Source: Pectobacterium colocasium
GTDB lineage: Bacteria; Pseudomonadota; Gammaproteobacteria; Enterobacterales; Enterobacteriaceae
DNA length: 64,000 nucleotides
NCBI RefSeq assembly: GCF_020181655.1
Contig: NZ_CP084032.1
Coordinates: forward strand, 3,472,001 to 3,536,000
Direction: 5' to 3'
The notes below the pieces were generated by a model, which ran no database searches, was not told the DNA's origin, and was given only the letters and a program-made list of their open reading frames with translations. This document shows positions 1-10,058 of the stretch, piece after piece; position 1 is the first letter of the stretch; every line of letters begins with the position of its first letter. Both the position numbers and the translations under genes were made by a program.

Positions 1-1056
1 TTTGAACAGCTCAAGCAGAAACTTGCTGCCGAAGGGCTGTTCGACCAGCAATTTAAACAAGTGCTTCCCTCTCCCGCCAGACAGGTCGGCGTGATTACGT
101 CCGCCAGCGGTGCCGCCCTGCACGATATCTTGCAGGTATTGCAGCGCCGCGATCCGTCGCTGCCGGTGATCGTGTATCCCACCTCGGTGCAAGGCGCGGA
201 CGCGCCGCTACAGATTGTTCGCGCTATTGAACTGGCTAACCAGAGAGATGAGTGTGACGTGTTAATCGTCGGGCGCGGCGGCGGTTCTCTGGAAGATCTG
301 TGGAGCTTTAATGATGAACGGGTCGCACGTGCCATCTTCGCCAGCCACATTCCTATCGTCAGCGCCGTCGGCCATGAAACCGATGTCACCATCGCCGATT
401 TCGTCGGTGACCTGCGCGCGCCCACACCGTCCGCTGCTGCCGAGTTAGTGAGTCGTAACCAACTGGAGCTATTGCGCCAGATACAGTCCCAGCGCCAGCG
501 TCTGGAAATGGCAATGGATTATTACCTTGCCCAGCGCAACCGAGACTTCACCCGTCTGCACCACCGTTTACAGCAGCAGCACCCGCAGCTGCGGCTGGCA
601 CGTCAGCAGGCACAGTTGGTCAAACTGCGTCAACGGCTGGATGATGCTATGCAGCAGCAGCTACGGCAGACGTCACGCCGGAGTGAACGCTTACAACAGC
701 GTTTGATGCAACAACAGCCGCAGGCCCGTATTCATCGTGCACAGCAGCGTTTGCAGCAGTTGAGCTATCAGATGCAAAGCGCGGTGGAGCGCCAGTTAAA
801 TCAGAACAAACAAAAACTGGGCATCGCCTGTTCGCGACTGGAAGGTGTAAGCCCGCTGGCAACGCTGGCGCGCGGCTACAACGTCACCACAGCCCCGGAC
901 GGTAAAGTGCTGAAAAACGTCACGCAGATTACCCCCGGTGAAACGCTGAAAACCCGTTTGCAGGACGGCTGGATAGAAAGTCAGGTCACGACGCTAATGC
1001 CGAATCCAGATTCCGTGAAAAAGCAGCGAAAACCCTCATCCCGGACGCCAAAATAA
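1..1056 (+). CDS. xseA: Exodeoxyribonuclease VII large subunit, 5'-truncated by window edge
   Basis: Catalytic large subunit of exonuclease VII, which with XseB degrades single-stranded DNA to short oligonucleotides in the cytoplasm. The frame is open from base 1, so the first possible start codon at 61 (GTG) is internal. About 351 residues are present against roughly 456 in E. coli, so the N-terminal OB-fold is mostly outside the window. Visible are the nuclease core ([55 protein letters not shown]) and the long Gln/Arg-rich coiled coil, ending with a conserved tail (LARGYNV). The next gene starts 227 bases downstream. The call is secure. Confidence 0.96.
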   Translation, partial: FEQLKQKLAAEGLFDQQFKQVLPSPARQVGVITSASGAALHDILQVLQRRDPSLPVIVYPTSVQGADAPLQIVRAIELANQRDECDVLIVGRGGGSLEDLWSFNDERVARAIFASHIPIVSAVGHETDVTIADFVGDLRAPTPSAAAELVSRNQLELLRQIQSQRQRLEMAMDYYLAQRNRDFTRLHHRLQQQHPQLRLARQQAQLVKLRQRLDDAMQQQLRQTSRRSERLQQRLMQQQPQARIHRAQQRLQQLSYQMQSAVERQLNQNKQKLGIACSRLEGVSPLATLARGYNVTTAPDGKVLKNVTQITPGETLKTRLQDGWIESQVTTLMPNPDSVKKQRKPSSRTPK

Positions 1057-1077
1057 CGCGATCGGCATAAAATGCAT

Positions 1078-1117
1078 GAATGGGGATTTGTCCTAAAACA
1101 ACGGCGATCCCCCATTC
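1078..1117 (+). terminator. Possible xseA terminator hairpin
   Basis: About 22 bases after the xseA stop, GAATGGGGAT pairs with ATCCCCCATTC across a 19-base loop. The stem is good, but the tail (TTGACC) is poor in T, so intrinsic termination is uncertain. Confidence 0.4.
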
Positions 1118-1283
1118 TTGACCCCGCCATCTGAACTATACTCATTTCCAGTTCACTAATTCATATTAACCGTTTTCACCACACGGGCTCCGGCCTCTGC
1201 GCGGTGACACGGATAGGATAAAAATAGTGAGCTTTATTGATCGTCTGTGTTACCCCAATGGTTGCCTTTCAAGGAGATGAGGT

Positions 1284-2327
1284 ATGAAGTCCAGACCGAT
1301 TTGTAGCGTAATTCCCCCTTATATTTTGCATCGTATTATTGCAAACGGCACAGATGAGCAGCGTCACTGCGCGCAACAGACGTTGATGCACGTTCAGTCA
1401 TTAATGGTCAGCCACAATCCACGCCCGGAACCCCATGAGAAATTCCCCGCAGGACAGGCTAAGCGCAGCATCCACGATGCCGAACAGCAGCAACAGTTAC
1501 CCGGCAAGCTAGTCCGTGCAGAAGGCCAGCCCGGCAACGGCGATATCGCCGTCGATGAAGCCTACAGCTACCTGGGCGTGACCTATGATTTCTTCTGGAA
1601 GATTTTCCAACGAAACTCGCTGGACGCCGAGGGACTGCCGCTGACTGGCACGGTGCATTACGGTCAGGATTACCAGAATGCCTTCTGGAACGGGCAGCAG
1701 ATGGTATTCGGGGATGGCGACGGCAAAATCTTTAATCGTTTCACGATTGCGCTTGATGTGGTCGCGCATGAGCTCGCTCACGGCATTACCGAACATGAGG
1801 CAGGACTGATTTATTTTCGTCAGTCCGGCGCGCTGAACGAATCACTATCCGATGTCTTTGGCTCCATGGTCAAACAGTACCATTTAGGGCAAACCGCTGA
1901 GCAGGCGGACTGGTTTATCGGTGCCGATCTGCTGGCAGACGGTATTCACGGGATGGGGCTGCGGTCTATGTCTCACCCAGGCACCGCATATGATGATGAA
2001 CTGCTAGGGATCGATCCCCAGCCTTCTCATATGAGCGAATATGTGAACACCCGCGAAGACAACGGCGGCGTGCACCTGAACTCAGGCATTCCCAACCGGG
2101 CATTTTATCTGACGGCCATCGCGCTGGGCGGGCATTCCTGGGAAAAAGCGGGTCGCATCTGGTACGACACACTCTGCGATAAAGCGCTGCCGCAAAATGC
2201 GGACTTCGAGATTTTCGCGCGCCATACCATTCAGCATGCCGCTAAGCGTTTTAACCACACCGTTGCCGACATCGTCATGCAGTCGTGGGAAACCGTGGGC
2301 GTGGAGGTTCGTCAGGAGTTCTTATGA
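1284..2327 (+). CDS. prt1: Neutral zinc metalloprotease, M4 thermolysin/protealysin type (Prt1)
   Basis: Secreted or periplasm-facing neutral protease of family M4. The zinc site is HELAH at residues 162-166, with the third ligand Glu186 in GALNESLSDVFG and the catalytic histidine near 264 in GGVHLNSGIPN. The 347-residue length equals the Prt1 protease I recall from Erwinia carotovora. As in protealysin, the N-terminus is a short propeptide of about 50 residues (starting MKSRPICSVIPPYILHRI) rather than a long FTP-type prosequence, and there is no classical signal peptide. A strong ribosome site (AAGGAGATGAGGT) precedes the ATG. The stop overlaps the start of the next gene (ATGA), so the two are translationally coupled. 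Protealysin-like enzymes are linked to host-cell interaction. Confidence 0.93.
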   Translation: MKSRPICSVIPPYILHRIIANGTDEQRHCAQQTLMHVQSLMVSHNPRPEPHEKFPAGQAKRSIHDAEQQQQLPGKLVRAEGQPGNGDIAVDEAYSYLGVTYDFFWKIFQRNSLDAEGLPLTGTVHYGQDYQNAFWNGQQMVFGDGDGKIFNRFTIALDVVAHELAHGITEHEAGLIYFRQSGALNESLSDVFGSMVKQYHLGQTAEQADWFIGADLLADGIHGMGLRSMSHPGTAYDDELLGIDPQPSHMSEYVNTREDNGGVHLNSGIPNRAFYLTAIALGGHSWEKAGRIWYDTLCDKALPQNADFEIFARHTIQHAAKRFNHTVADIVMQSWETVGVEVRQEFL

Positions 2328-2668
2328 AGACGCTGCCGGAGCTCAACGAGGACGCCATCATTGAGCTGGCGCGTGAAGGGGGATTCGCCTGGATCCCCAA
2401 GCTGGCGGGGCCGCGACGCTTCGCGCTCGCCAGCGTGCCGTCATCCGAACGGGAACGCATTTGTCATGCGATCCGTAATGCCTTTCCTCAGGCTCGCGAA
2501 CCCGGCGAACCAGATGGCCCGGGGCGTGGCGACCAGTTCTATTACCGCATCCATATCAGCTACCGTCATCCGCAACAGAACCAGTATGCCGATGTCATTT
2601 TGCTGATCCCCGAAGACCGCGCGCCGCCGGAACTGACCGAGCTGTGGCGTAACGGCGCACAAGCGTAG
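2324..2668 (+). CDS. Emfourin-type proteinaceous inhibitor of the adjacent M4 protease
   Basis: A protein of 114 residues starting at the ATG inside the ATGA overlap with prt1. A longer in-frame reading upstream lies within prt1 and is not needed. The sequence (TEDA-like start, ELAREGGFAWIP, PRRFALAS, YYRIHISY, VILLIPEDRAPPEL) resembles emfourin of Serratia proteamaculans, a small cytoplasmic slow-tight inhibitor encoded directly after protealysin. There is no signal peptide, which fits protection of the producing cell from its own protease. The family call rests on recalled similarity plus the conserved gene pair; inhibition of this Prt1 is inferred. Confidence 0.85.
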   Translation: MKTLPELNEDAIIELAREGGFAWIPKLAGPRRFALASVPSSERERICHAIRNAFPQAREPGEPDGPGRGDQFYYRIHISYRHPQQNQYADVILLIPEDRAPPELTELWRNGAQA

Positions 2669-2676
2669 CAATAGGC

Positions 2677-2901
2677 TTAATCGGCAGGTAAATAGCTGAA
2701 CACAACGCGCCGTTTGGAAATCATCCCGTGCTGCTGGCAGAAGTAATCTACCGCACCACAGGCTTTCAGTTCCTGAAGCAAGTGCTTACATTCAGGGCAC
2801 ACAGCCTCACGCAGATAACGCTGTTGGCACTCTTCACATCGGAATGAACCATCAGGCTGCCACAGCATCATGTGGTGACAATCAGGACAATGTGCATCCA
2901 T
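2677..2901 (-). CDS. yfgJ: Small zinc-ribbon protein, YfgJ-like
   Basis: A protein of 74 residues with two CxxC pairs typical of rubredoxin-like zinc ribbons (CPDC and CEEC, then CPEC) and a later Cys/His region (CQQHGMISKRRVVF). It matches the YfgJ type of zinc-ribbon protein, whose E. coli gene lies beside der, as here. Function is not established; nucleic-acid or protein binding through zinc is the usual guess. A purine-rich ribosome site (GGAGGAGAAAAG) precedes the ATG. It is convergent with the emfourin gene, with only 8 bases between the stops. Confidence 0.82.
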   Translation of the reverse strand: MDAHCPDCHHMMLWQPDGSFRCEECQQRYLREAVCPECKHLLQELKACGAVDYFCQQHGMISKRRVVFSYLPAD

Positions 2902-2943
2902 CTTTTCTCCTCCATTGTGCTATATAACAAGCGGTGTCAGACG

Positions 2944-3903
2944 TTAAATCACACCGAGTGAACGCAGCACATACAGCCCAATAGCAATCATGAAAAACGC
3001 GCCAACCGTCGTCAATCCGATAATATTCGCTGCCAGCGTGGCGTTTCCGCCCATCGCGCGAGTCATGGCATAGCTACCTGCTGCGGTTGGCGTTGAGGAA
3101 AACAGAAAAATAATCCCCAGCTCAACACCGCGAAAGCCGACAAGCCATCCGCCCAGCGTGAGCAGCCCCGGCACAACGAATATCTTCGCCACCGAAGACA
3201 GCACGGCCACATTGGACGAACGAAACATACTGCGCCACTCCAGACTGGCTCCGGCACACAGCAGCGCCAGCGGTAACGCCATTGAGGAAATAAAGCCACC
3301 GGTCTGCTTGATGACGCTCGGCATTGGCAGTTGGCTTTGCCCGTAGGCCGCACCAAGCAGCAGACCAATAATCAGCGGATTGGTCACAATGCCCCGCAGC
3401 AGTTGGCTTACCGGAATCTTCTGTTCAGGCGATTGCCGCTGCAAGCTGCGCGTCAGCGTAATGACAGACAGGGCGTTAAACATAATGACCGTCACCATCA
3501 AATACAGTGAGCCAACAGCAATACCTTCATCGCCATAAGCACTCATCGCAAACGCCAGCCCCATTACACCCGTATTCGAGCGGAACCCGCCTTGTACAAA
3601 AATACCGCGTTCTTTTGGATTCTTGACCAACTTCACTGCCGCGATTTCCAGCAGCAGAAATGTCGCCAATGTCCCTACCGTGCCATACACCACCAGCGGC
3701 CACTGGCTCGCGAAAGACTGGTGATTGCCTGCAACACTAAAAAACAGCAGACAGGGAAGAGAAAGATTAAATACCACCCGCATTGCCGTATCACAAAACG
3801 CATCATTCAGCAGATTGAATTTGCGTAACGCGATACCTATCAACAACATCAGCACATTGGGCATCGTGACGTTGAAGGCAAAACTCCAGGTTTCCCAGGA
3901 CAT
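2944..3903 (-). CDS. AEC-family (auxin efflux carrier) permease
   Basis: A 319-residue inner-membrane protein with about ten hydrophobic segments, split by a hydrophilic stretch around residues 155-165, as in the AEC (auxin efflux carrier) superfamily. Typical segments are MPNVLMLLIGIALRKFNLL at the N-terminus and FLFSSTPTAAGSYAMTRAMGG in the C-terminal half. Bacterial members export or exchange organic anions such as malate, malonate or amino-acid derivatives; the substrate cannot be read here. It stands alone between yfgJ and der on the same strand and is preceded by the der terminator, so it is probably transcribed separately. Confidence 0.82.
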   Translation of the reverse strand: MSWETWSFAFNVTMPNVLMLLIGIALRKFNLLNDAFCDTAMRVVFNLSLPCLLFFSVAGNHQSFASQWPLVVYGTVGTLATFLLLEIAAVKLVKNPKERGIFVQGGFRSNTGVMGLAFAMSAYGDEGIAVGSLYLMVTVIMFNALSVITLTRSLQRQSPEQKIPVSQLLRGIVTNPLIIGLLLGAAYGQSQLPMPSVIKQTGGFISSMALPLALLCAGASLEWRSMFRSSNVAVLSSVAKIFVVPGLLTLGGWLVGFRGVELGIIFLFSSTPTAAGSYAMTRAMGGNATLAANIIGLTTVGAFFMIAIGLYVLRSLGVI

Positions 3904-3950
3904 GACTTTCCTTGATGATTATTGGTTTTGTTAACCAGGCTTCGTCTATG

Positions 3951-3984
3951 ACAAAACGGGGCGAATATCACTATTCGCCCCGTT
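3951..3984 (-). terminator. der operon terminator
   Basis: A perfect 13-bp stem (AACGGGGCGAATA with its complement) and 4-base loop lie directly after the der stop. On the minus strand it is followed by TTTTG. It ends the bamB-der transcript before the AEC permease gene. Confidence 0.85.
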
Positions 3985-3990
3985 AATAAA

Positions 3991-5478
3991 TTACTTACCT
4001 TTTTTAATGTGTGACATCAAACGCTTACGCTTGCGTAGCTGGTTTGGCGTCAGCGTGTTGCGCTTGTCTGCAAAAGGGTTTTCCCCTTCTTTAAACTGAA
4101 TACGAATCGGCGTGCCCATGACGTCCAGCGAACGACGATAGTAGTTCATCAGGTAGCGCTTGTAAGAATCCGGCAGATCTTTCACCTGATTACCGTGGAT
4201 CACCACGATCGGTGGATTGTAGCCACCAGCATGCGCATATTTCAGCTTCACGCGACGACCGCGCACCAGCGGCGGTTGGTGATCGTCTGATGCCATTTGC
4301 ATGATACGGGTCAACATCGCCGTGCTCACGCGACGGGTAGCGCACGCATAGGCTTCGGTGACGGACTCAAACAGGTTGCCCACACCGCTGCCGTGTAGCG
4401 CGGAAATGAAGTGAATACGGGCAAAGTCGATAAAGCCGAGGCGTAAATCCAGCGTCTCTTTCACCTGCTCACGCACTTCCTGTGACAGGCCATCCCACTT
4501 GTTCACCACGATCACCAGTGAGCGCCCACTATTGAGGATAAAGCCCAGCAGTGAGAGATCCTGATCGGAAATACCTTCACGCGCGTCGATGACCAGCAGT
4601 ACCACGTTGGCATCTTCAATCGCCTGCAACGTCTTGATAACGGAGAATTTCTCTACCGTATCCGTTACTTTACCGCGCTTACGCACACCAGCGGTATCAA
4701 TCAGAATGTATTCGCGTTCGTCGCGCACCATCGGAATGTAGATACTGTCGCGCGTCGTACCCGGCATGTCGTATACCACCACGCGTTCTTCACCCAGAAT
4801 ACGGTTAGTCAGCGTAGATTTACCCACATTCGGGCGCCCGACAATCGCCAATTTGATCGGCAAATCTTCAGGATTGAAATCATCTTCGGCTTCTTCTTCG
4901 CTGGCCTGTCCTTCCGCTTCTAACTCTGCCCAGTAAGCCGCGTTCTCTTCCTCTTCAGTCAATTCGACCGGTTCTTCGATTTCATCCTGTACAAATGGCA
5001 GCAGAACTGTTTCCAGCAATGAGGTCACACCACGGCCGTGAGACGCGGCGATAGGGTACACTTCGCCCATACCGAGCGAGTAGAAATCTGCCGTGACCAT
5101 ATCCGGGTCAAGGCCATCAGTTTTGTTCGCGACCAGCACCGTCGTTTTTTCACGGCTGCGCAAATGCTTGGCAATGCCTTCATCCGCAGGCATCAGCCCC
5201 GCGCGGGCATCCACCATGAACAGCACGATGTCTGCTTCTTCAATCGCCACCAGCGATTGGCCCGCCATACGGGTTTCCACACCATCTTCAGTACCGTCGA
5301 TCCCACCGGTATCAACGATAATAAATTCATGCCCTTCCACTTCTGCACGACCATACTTGCGGTCACGAGTCAGCCCTGGGAAATCCGCCACCAATGCATC
5401 ACGAGTGCGCGTTAAGCGGTTAAATAGCGTGGATTTCCCCACATTCGGGCGCCCGACCAGCGCGACGACAGGTATCAT
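3991..5478 (-). CDS. der: Tandem GTPase Der (EngA), 50S ribosome assembly
   Basis: Essential GTPase for late assembly of the 50S ribosomal subunit. Two GTPase domains are visible: G1 loops GRPNVGKST near residues 8-16 and again near 211-219, switch motifs DTGGID and DTAGVR, and specificity motifs NKTD and NKWD. An acidic linker (about 170-205, rich in Glu) joins them and a KH-like C-terminal domain follows. Length 495 is normal for enterobacteria. It lies downstream of bamB on the same strand, the conserved E. coli arrangement, with a hairpin between them. Confidence 0.97.
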   Translation of the reverse strand: MIPVVALVGRPNVGKSTLFNRLTRTRDALVADFPGLTRDRKYGRAEVEGHEFIIVDTGGIDGTEDGVETRMAGQSLVAIEEADIVLFMVDARAGLMPADEGIAKHLRSREKTTVLVANKTDGLDPDMVTADFYSLGMGEVYPIAASHGRGVTSLLETVLLPFVQDEIEEPVELTEEEENAAYWAELEAEGQASEEEAEDDFNPEDLPIKLAIVGRPNVGKSTLTNRILGEERVVVYDMPGTTRDSIYIPMVRDEREYILIDTAGVRKRGKVTDTVEKFSVIKTLQAIEDANVVLLVIDAREGISDQDLSLLGFILNSGRSLVIVVNKWDGLSQEVREQVKETLDLRLGFIDFARIHFISALHGSGVGNLFESVTEAYACATRRVSTAMLTRIMQMASDDHQPPLVRGRRVKLKYAHAGGYNPPIVVIHGNQVKDLPDSYKRYLMNYYRRSLDVMGTPIRIQFKEGENPFADKRNTLTPNQLRKRKRLMSHIKKGK

Positions 5479-5534
5479 TGTTACAACCTCATTACTTATA
5501 TTTCAATACGTTACAGCGAAATACTCGCTGACGA

Positions 5535-5574
5535 TAAAAAGACGAAACGGCCCCTGATAGTGTCAGGAGCCGTT
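5535..5574 (-). terminator. bamB terminator
   Basis: A 12-bp stem (AACGGCTCCTGA on the minus strand, one mismatch) with a 5-base loop is followed on the minus strand by GACGTCTTTTTATC-like T-rich sequence. It sits between bamB and der and probably lowers readthrough. Confidence 0.7.
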
Positions 5575-5581
5575 GTGGTTA

Positions 5582-5635
5582 CACATGCAAAAGTGGTAAC
5601 ACATTCAAAAGTACGAGCACATTCAAAAGCACGGT
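5582..5635. repeat. Three 18-bp tandem repeats after bamB
   Basis: Three consecutive 18-base units share the core CACATTCAAAAG (the first has CACATGCAAAAG). They fill the space between the bamB stop and its terminator hairpin. No function is known to me; they look like local slippage duplications. Confidence 0.6.
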
Positions 5636-5658
5636 GCTCCACATCAATACGGGGTTAC

Positions 5659-6840
5659 CTAGCGGGTGAACGCGTAGACGTCACCGTTTTTCGCCTGAAT
5701 CAGCAGCTTGTCGCTGGCAATCACAGGCTTACTCAGGAAGCCGGAGCTATCCACTTTTTGCTGCGCCACGAAGCGGCCATCCGCCGTATTCAGCCAGTGC
5801 AGATACCCTTCAGCATCACCCACCACCAGATAACCATTATACAGCGCTGGAGCCGTTAAGTTGCGGTGCAGCAGATCGCTTTGACGCCACAGGCTCACAC
5901 CGCCGTTAGTGTTCAATGCAACAACGCGATCGTCCTGATCGACCAGATAGATACGGTCACCGTCAATGATGAAATCATGCACTGAGCCCAATTCACGTTT
6001 CCACAGAATCTGACCAGAACGCAGATCCAGCGCGGTCATGTTGCCATTGTAGCCCAGCGCGTAAACCACTTCGCCTGCGACAACTGGCGTCGTATCAACA
6101 TCGTTCAGACGATCGATTTCGGTCGCGCCACTCGGCTGTGAAATACGCTGTTGCCAGATGAGCTGGCCCTGATTAATCATCACGGCGTTCACGCGGCCGT
6201 TGTCACCGCCCACGATCGCCGCACCAAATGCGGTTGTCGGGGCTGATTCGCCGCGCAGAGACAGCGTTGGCATATCCAGATTGACGCTCCATTTGATGGC
6301 GCCATCCGCTTCATTCAATGCCTGCAACATACCGTTGCCGGTATGAATCAACACCACACCGTCGCTGACGACAGGGCGAGACAGCGCTTCGCCTGCCACT
6401 TTCGTCTGCCATACCGGCGTACCGTCTTCTGCATTCAGCGCATAGACCTGCGCCTTTTCACTACCAACATAGACGTGGTTGCCAGAAACCGTTACGCCAC
6501 CAGACAGCAGCGCCGGATTATTGCGGGAGAAGAAATTGGTCTTCTCAGACAGATCGGCGCGCCAAATCTCTTTACCGTCACTCAGATCCATCGCTTTCAC
6601 GGTGCCACGACGATCGGCGGCAAAAACGCGGTTATCCTGCCATGCGGGATGAAGATTGGAGTAAAACTCGCCAATACCACTCCCAACCGAGCTGTTCCAC
6701 ACCTTGGTTGGCGTGAACTGGTTTTCCACCTGCGGCAGTGGAGACATAGTGACGACATCTTCTTCGCTGTTAAACAGCGAGCATCCGCTCAGCAGGGCAA
6801 CAGAAACCAGTCCTACCAACAGTGTTTTACGCAATTGCAT
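5659..6840 (-). CDS. bamB: Outer membrane assembly lipoprotein BamB
   Basis: Lipoprotein subunit of the BAM complex that inserts beta-barrel proteins into the outer membrane. The signal peptide ends in the lipobox LLSGC with Cys20 as the lipidated residue, followed by Ser-Leu, which fits outer-membrane sorting. The rest is a PQQ-type eight-bladed propeller with repeats such as VYVGSEKAQVYALNAEDG, VYALGYNGNMTALDLRSG and IYLVDQDDRVVALNTNGG. Length 393 matches the E. coli protein. It follows yfgM by 10 bases, so the two share a transcript. Confidence 0.97.
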   Translation of the reverse strand: MQLRKTLLVGLVSVALLSGCSLFNSEEDVVTMSPLPQVENQFTPTKVWNSSVGSGIGEFYSNLHPAWQDNRVFAADRRGTVKAMDLSDGKEIWRADLSEKTNFFSRNNPALLSGGVTVSGNHVYVGSEKAQVYALNAEDGTPVWQTKVAGEALSRPVVSDGVVLIHTGNGMLQALNEADGAIKWSVNLDMPTLSLRGESAPTTAFGAAIVGGDNGRVNAVMINQGQLIWQQRISQPSGATEIDRLNDVDTTPVVAGEVVYALGYNGNMTALDLRSGQILWKRELGSVHDFIIDGDRIYLVDQDDRVVALNTNGGVSLWRQSDLLHRNLTAPALYNGYLVVGDAEGYLHWLNTADGRFVAQQKVDSSGFLSKPVIASDKLLIQAKNGDVYAFTR

Positions 6841-6850
6841 GGAATTCCTC

Positions 6851-7471
6851 TTAGCTGGACAGGTTATTCAGTTTCATGCGCAGTAACGCTTGCTGTGCCT
6901 GCGATGGATTGGAAGACAACCCTTTGTTGTAGGCATCACGCGCAGCCTGATTATCCCCTTTGCTCGCCAGAATATCGCCACGAACTTCCGCAGCCTGTGA
7001 CGCCCAGCCTTCCAGCTTGATGGCATCCAGCGTTTTCAGCGCGTCATCCGCTTTGTTTTCTTGTAGCTGAACCCGCGCCAGACGCAGGTTAACCACCGCC
7101 AGCAGGTCGGCATCTTTCGTCTGTGACAGCGCCTGTACCAATTGCTGTTCTGCTTTCGCAAAATCTTTCAGATCGACGTAATGACGAGCCAATTCCAGAG
7201 AAGCCAGCGCACCATAGGCGTTTTTATTCTCGGCCGTAAATTTCTCTGTTGCCGCAATCGCGTCGGTTTTGCCTTCGGCCAGTTGCTCCGTCACCTGCTG
7301 ATAGGATGCGGACGCTGCCATCACGCTATCATTTTGGTGGTTTTGCCAGAAACGCCAGCCAACCAGTGCGCCAACACCCAGCACAACACCGACAACTAAC
7401 GCCTTTCCGTTCTCCGCGAGGAAACGACGTAGTGCATCAACCTGTTCATTCTCTGTGGTATAGACTTCCAC
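6851..7471 (-). CDS. yfgM: YfgM, membrane-anchored TPR protein of the periplasmic chaperone network
   Basis: A 206-residue inner-membrane protein with one N-terminal membrane segment (ALVVGVVLGVGALVGWRFW) and a periplasmic TPR-like domain. In E. coli YfgM interacts with the translocon partner PpiD. I chose the GTG at 7471 (VEVYTTENEQVDALRR), which has GAGGAGA upstream and matches the E. coli N-terminus. A longer reading to 7549 would run into hisS and gives an unrelated Arg-rich extension. It begins 13 bases after the hisS stop and is followed closely by bamB. Confidence 0.93.
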   Translation of the reverse strand: MEVYTTENEQVDALRRFLAENGKALVVGVVLGVGALVGWRFWQNHQNDSVMAASASYQQVTEQLAEGKTDAIAATEKFTAENKNAYGALASLELARHYVDLKDFAKAEQQLVQALSQTKDADLLAVVNLRLARVQLQENKADDALKTLDAIKLEGWASQAAEVRGDILASKGDNQAARDAYNKGLSSNPSQAQQALLRMKLNNLSS

Positions 7472-7484
7472 GGTGTCTCTCTCC

Positions 7485-8759
7485 TCAATCCAGTAACGTT
7501 GCCAGCCGCGATGCGACGTCGGCCTGTGCCAATGTATCCTGCTCGCCATTGCTCAGGTTTTTAACCACAACCTGACCGGCCGCCACTTCATTTTCGCCTA
7601 ATACCAATGCGACGCGGGCGCCCCATTTATCCGCGCGAGCGAACTGTTTCTTAAAGTTGCCACCGCCGTAGTTGGTCATCAGTTTCAACTGCGGCAGCGC
7701 GTCACGTAATTTCTCCGCCAGCTGCATTGCGGCAACCTGCGTTCCCGCACCGGAAGAAATCAGATAAGCATCTACGCCTGACTGCGCGTTGAAATCTGGG
7801 TTCACAGATTGAACCAGCAGAACCAGACGCTCCAGACCCATCGCAAAACCGACCGCTGGCGTTGCGTGCCCGCCCAGTTGTTCCACCATACCATCATAAC
7901 GCCCACCGGCACAGACCGTGCCCTGCGCGCCCAGACTGGTGGTGACCCATTCAAATACCGTGCGGTTATAGTAATCCAAACCACGAACCAGACGCGGATT
8001 AACGGTATATGGGATACCAGACTGCGTTAAAAGTTCACCTAACGCCTCAAAGTGTTCACGCGATTCGTCATCCAGATAATCCGTCAGCACTGGCGCGTCG
8101 TTCAGCAGCACCTGAATCTGCGGATTTTTCGTATCCAGAACGCGCAACGGGTTGGTGTACATCCGGCGCAGACAGTCTTCATCCAGTTGATCTTTATGCT
8201 GTTCGAGGAACGCGACCAGCGCTTCGCGATAGCGCGCGCGCGCGTCTAATGAACCGATCGAATTCAGTTCCAGCTTCACATGATCGGCAATGCCCAGCAC
8301 CCGCCACCAGCGAGCCGTCATCAGGATCAGTTCAGCATCGATATCCGGCCCTTGCAGACCAAACACTTCACAACCCAACTGATGGAACTGGCGATAGCGC
8401 CCTTTCTGCGGACGCTCGTAGCGGAACATCGGGCCGACATACCACAGACGCTGTTCCTGGTTATAGAGAATACCGTGCTCAATACCGGCGCGGACGCAGC
8501 CTGCCGTCCCTTCCGGACGCAGGGTCAGGCTATCGCCATTGCGATCGTCAAAGGTATACATCTCTTTTTCGACGACATCGGTCACTTCACCGATAGCGCG
8601 CTTAAACAGCGGCGTTTGCTCGACAATCGGCAAACGAATTTCATTATAGCCGTAGCCGCTGAGCACCTGTTTCAGGCTGTTTTCAATACGCTGCCACAAT
8701 GCCGTTTCGGCTGGCAGGTAATCGTTCATGCCGCGAATGGCTTGAATATTTTTTGCCAC
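7485..8759 (-). CDS. hisS: Histidyl-tRNA synthetase
   Basis: Class II aminoacyl-tRNA synthetase that charges tRNA-His. Visible are the motif 2 region ([40 protein letters not shown]), the histidine-A motif ([13 protein letters not shown]), and motif 3 ([15 protein letters not shown]). The C-terminal anticodon-binding domain is complete. Length 424 is normal. It lies between ispG and yfgM on the same strand, as in E. coli. Confidence 0.98.
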   Translation of the reverse strand: MAKNIQAIRGMNDYLPAETALWQRIENSLKQVLSGYGYNEIRLPIVEQTPLFKRAIGEVTDVVEKEMYTFDDRNGDSLTLRPEGTAGCVRAGIEHGILYNQEQRLWYVGPMFRYERPQKGRYRQFHQLGCEVFGLQGPDIDAELILMTARWWRVLGIADHVKLELNSIGSLDARARYREALVAFLEQHKDQLDEDCLRRMYTNPLRVLDTKNPQIQVLLNDAPVLTDYLDDESREHFEALGELLTQSGIPYTVNPRLVRGLDYYNRTVFEWVTTSLGAQGTVCAGGRYDGMVEQLGGHATPAVGFAMGLERLVLLVQSVNPDFNAQSGVDAYLISSGAGTQVAAMQLAEKLRDALPQLKLMTNYGGGNFKKQFARADKWGARVALVLGENEVAAGQVVVKNLSNGEQDTLAQADVASRLATLLD

Positions 8760-8896
8760 GTCAGTTCTCTATGCGTTTTTCAAAAAATAAACCCGATTAT
8801 AGAGGGATTATCGTCGCATCTTCAATGCGGGGCATCCCCATCGGGTTCAGGAATCGTGAATTAGGCGGGTGACGGCATACCGCCACGCCGTCAGGG

Positions 8897-10018
8897 TTAT
8901 TTATCCACCAGATTGACGGTAATACGCTGATTTTCGTCCATCATGGAGGCTTTCGCGCGGATCTTGGCTTCTAACTGATCGATCATCTGTTCGTTATCGA
9001 AGCGCTCTCTCTGCCGCACGCCGTCTTCATAGAAGCCGCTCTTGTTGTGTCCACCAGTAACACCAATGGTCGACACCAGCGCTTCACCAGGACCATTCAC
9101 CACACAGCCAATAATCGACACATCCATCGGCGTGATGATGTCTTCCAGTCGTTGTTCCAGCGCGTTCACCGTCCCGATCACGTCAAACTCCTGACGAGAG
9201 CAGGTCGGGCAAGCAATGAAGTTAATTCCGCGTGAACGAATGCGCAGCGATTTCAGAATATCGAAGCCGACTTTCACTTCCTCAACCGGATCGGCCGCCA
9301 GCGAGATACGCAGCGTGTCGCCAATGCCTTCAGACAGCAGCAGTCCAAGGCCGATAGCCGATTTCACCGCACCGCTACGCGCGCCACCCGCTTCGGTGAT
9401 GCCGAGGTGCAGCGGCTGATCGATACGGGCCGCCAGCAGGCGATAAGACTGCACGGCAAGGAAAACGTCCGAGGCTTTGACGCTGACCTTAAACTGATCG
9501 AAGTTCAGGCGATCGAGAATATCGACATGGCGCATCGCCGATTCCAGCAGCGCTTCCGGCGTTGGCTCGCCGTATTTTTCCTGCAAATCTTTTTCCAGCG
9601 AACCGCCATTCACGCCAATACGGATCGGGATATTGTTGTAACGCGCACAATCGACAACCGAGCGGATGCGCTCCTCGTTACCAATATTGCCAGGATTGAT
9701 ACGCAGACAGTCAACGCCGTACTCCGCGACTTTCAGCGCGATGCGGTAGTCAAAATGGATGTCGGCGACGAGCGGAACATTCACTTGCTGTTTGATAAGC
9801 TTAAAGGCTTCCGCCGCGTCCATCGTTGGCACGGAGACGCGAACAATATCGACGCCAACACGTTCCAGCGATCTGATTTGATTGACGGTAGCCTCAACGT
9901 CGGTGGTTCGGGTGTTGGTCATGGATTGCACCGCAATCGGCGCGCCATCACCTACAGGCACCTTGCCGACGTAAATCCGTTTTGATTTTCGACGGGTTAT
10001 GGGTGCAGCGTTATGCAT
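8897..10018 (-). CDS. ispG: 4-hydroxy-3-methylbut-2-enyl diphosphate synthase (IspG/GcpE)
   Basis: Fe-S enzyme of the MEP isoprenoid pathway that converts MEcPP to HMBPP. The [4Fe-4S] ligands are in CPTCSR and GCVVNGPGE near the C-terminus. The TIM-barrel half shows [19 protein letters not shown] and [16 protein letters not shown]. Length 373 is typical. It depends on the Isc machinery encoded about 12 kb away in this window. It follows rodZ in the same direction. Confidence 0.98.
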   Translation of the reverse strand: MHNAAPITRRKSKRIYVGKVPVGDGAPIAVQSMTNTRTTDVEATVNQIRSLERVGVDIVRVSVPTMDAAEAFKLIKQQVNVPLVADIHFDYRIALKVAEYGVDCLRINPGNIGNEERIRSVVDCARYNNIPIRIGVNGGSLEKDLQEKYGEPTPEALLESAMRHVDILDRLNFDQFKVSVKASDVFLAVQSYRLLAARIDQPLHLGITEAGGARSGAVKSAIGLGLLLSEGIGDTLRISLAADPVEEVKVGFDILKSLRIRSRGINFIACPTCSRQEFDVIGTVNALEQRLEDIITPMDVSIIGCVVNGPGEALVSTIGVTGGHNKSGFYEDGVRQRERFDNEQMIDQLEAKIRAKASMMDENQRITVNLVDK

Positions 10019-10058
10019 TACTTCATCTCCAACATTGCAGTCTTACCTGAACAAGACG

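Noticed and set aside
8009..8864. Long plus-strand open frames across hisS
   Set aside because: They lie antisense to a certain gene and their products have no domain; high GC third positions of hisS create them.
8860..8896. GACGGC/GCCGTC hairpin between hisS and ispG as a terminator
   Set aside because: Short stem, large loop and no T tract; the genes appear to be read through.
9407..9985. A 192-codon plus-strand frame inside ispG
   Set aside because: Antisense shadow of ispG with no ribosome site or family signal.
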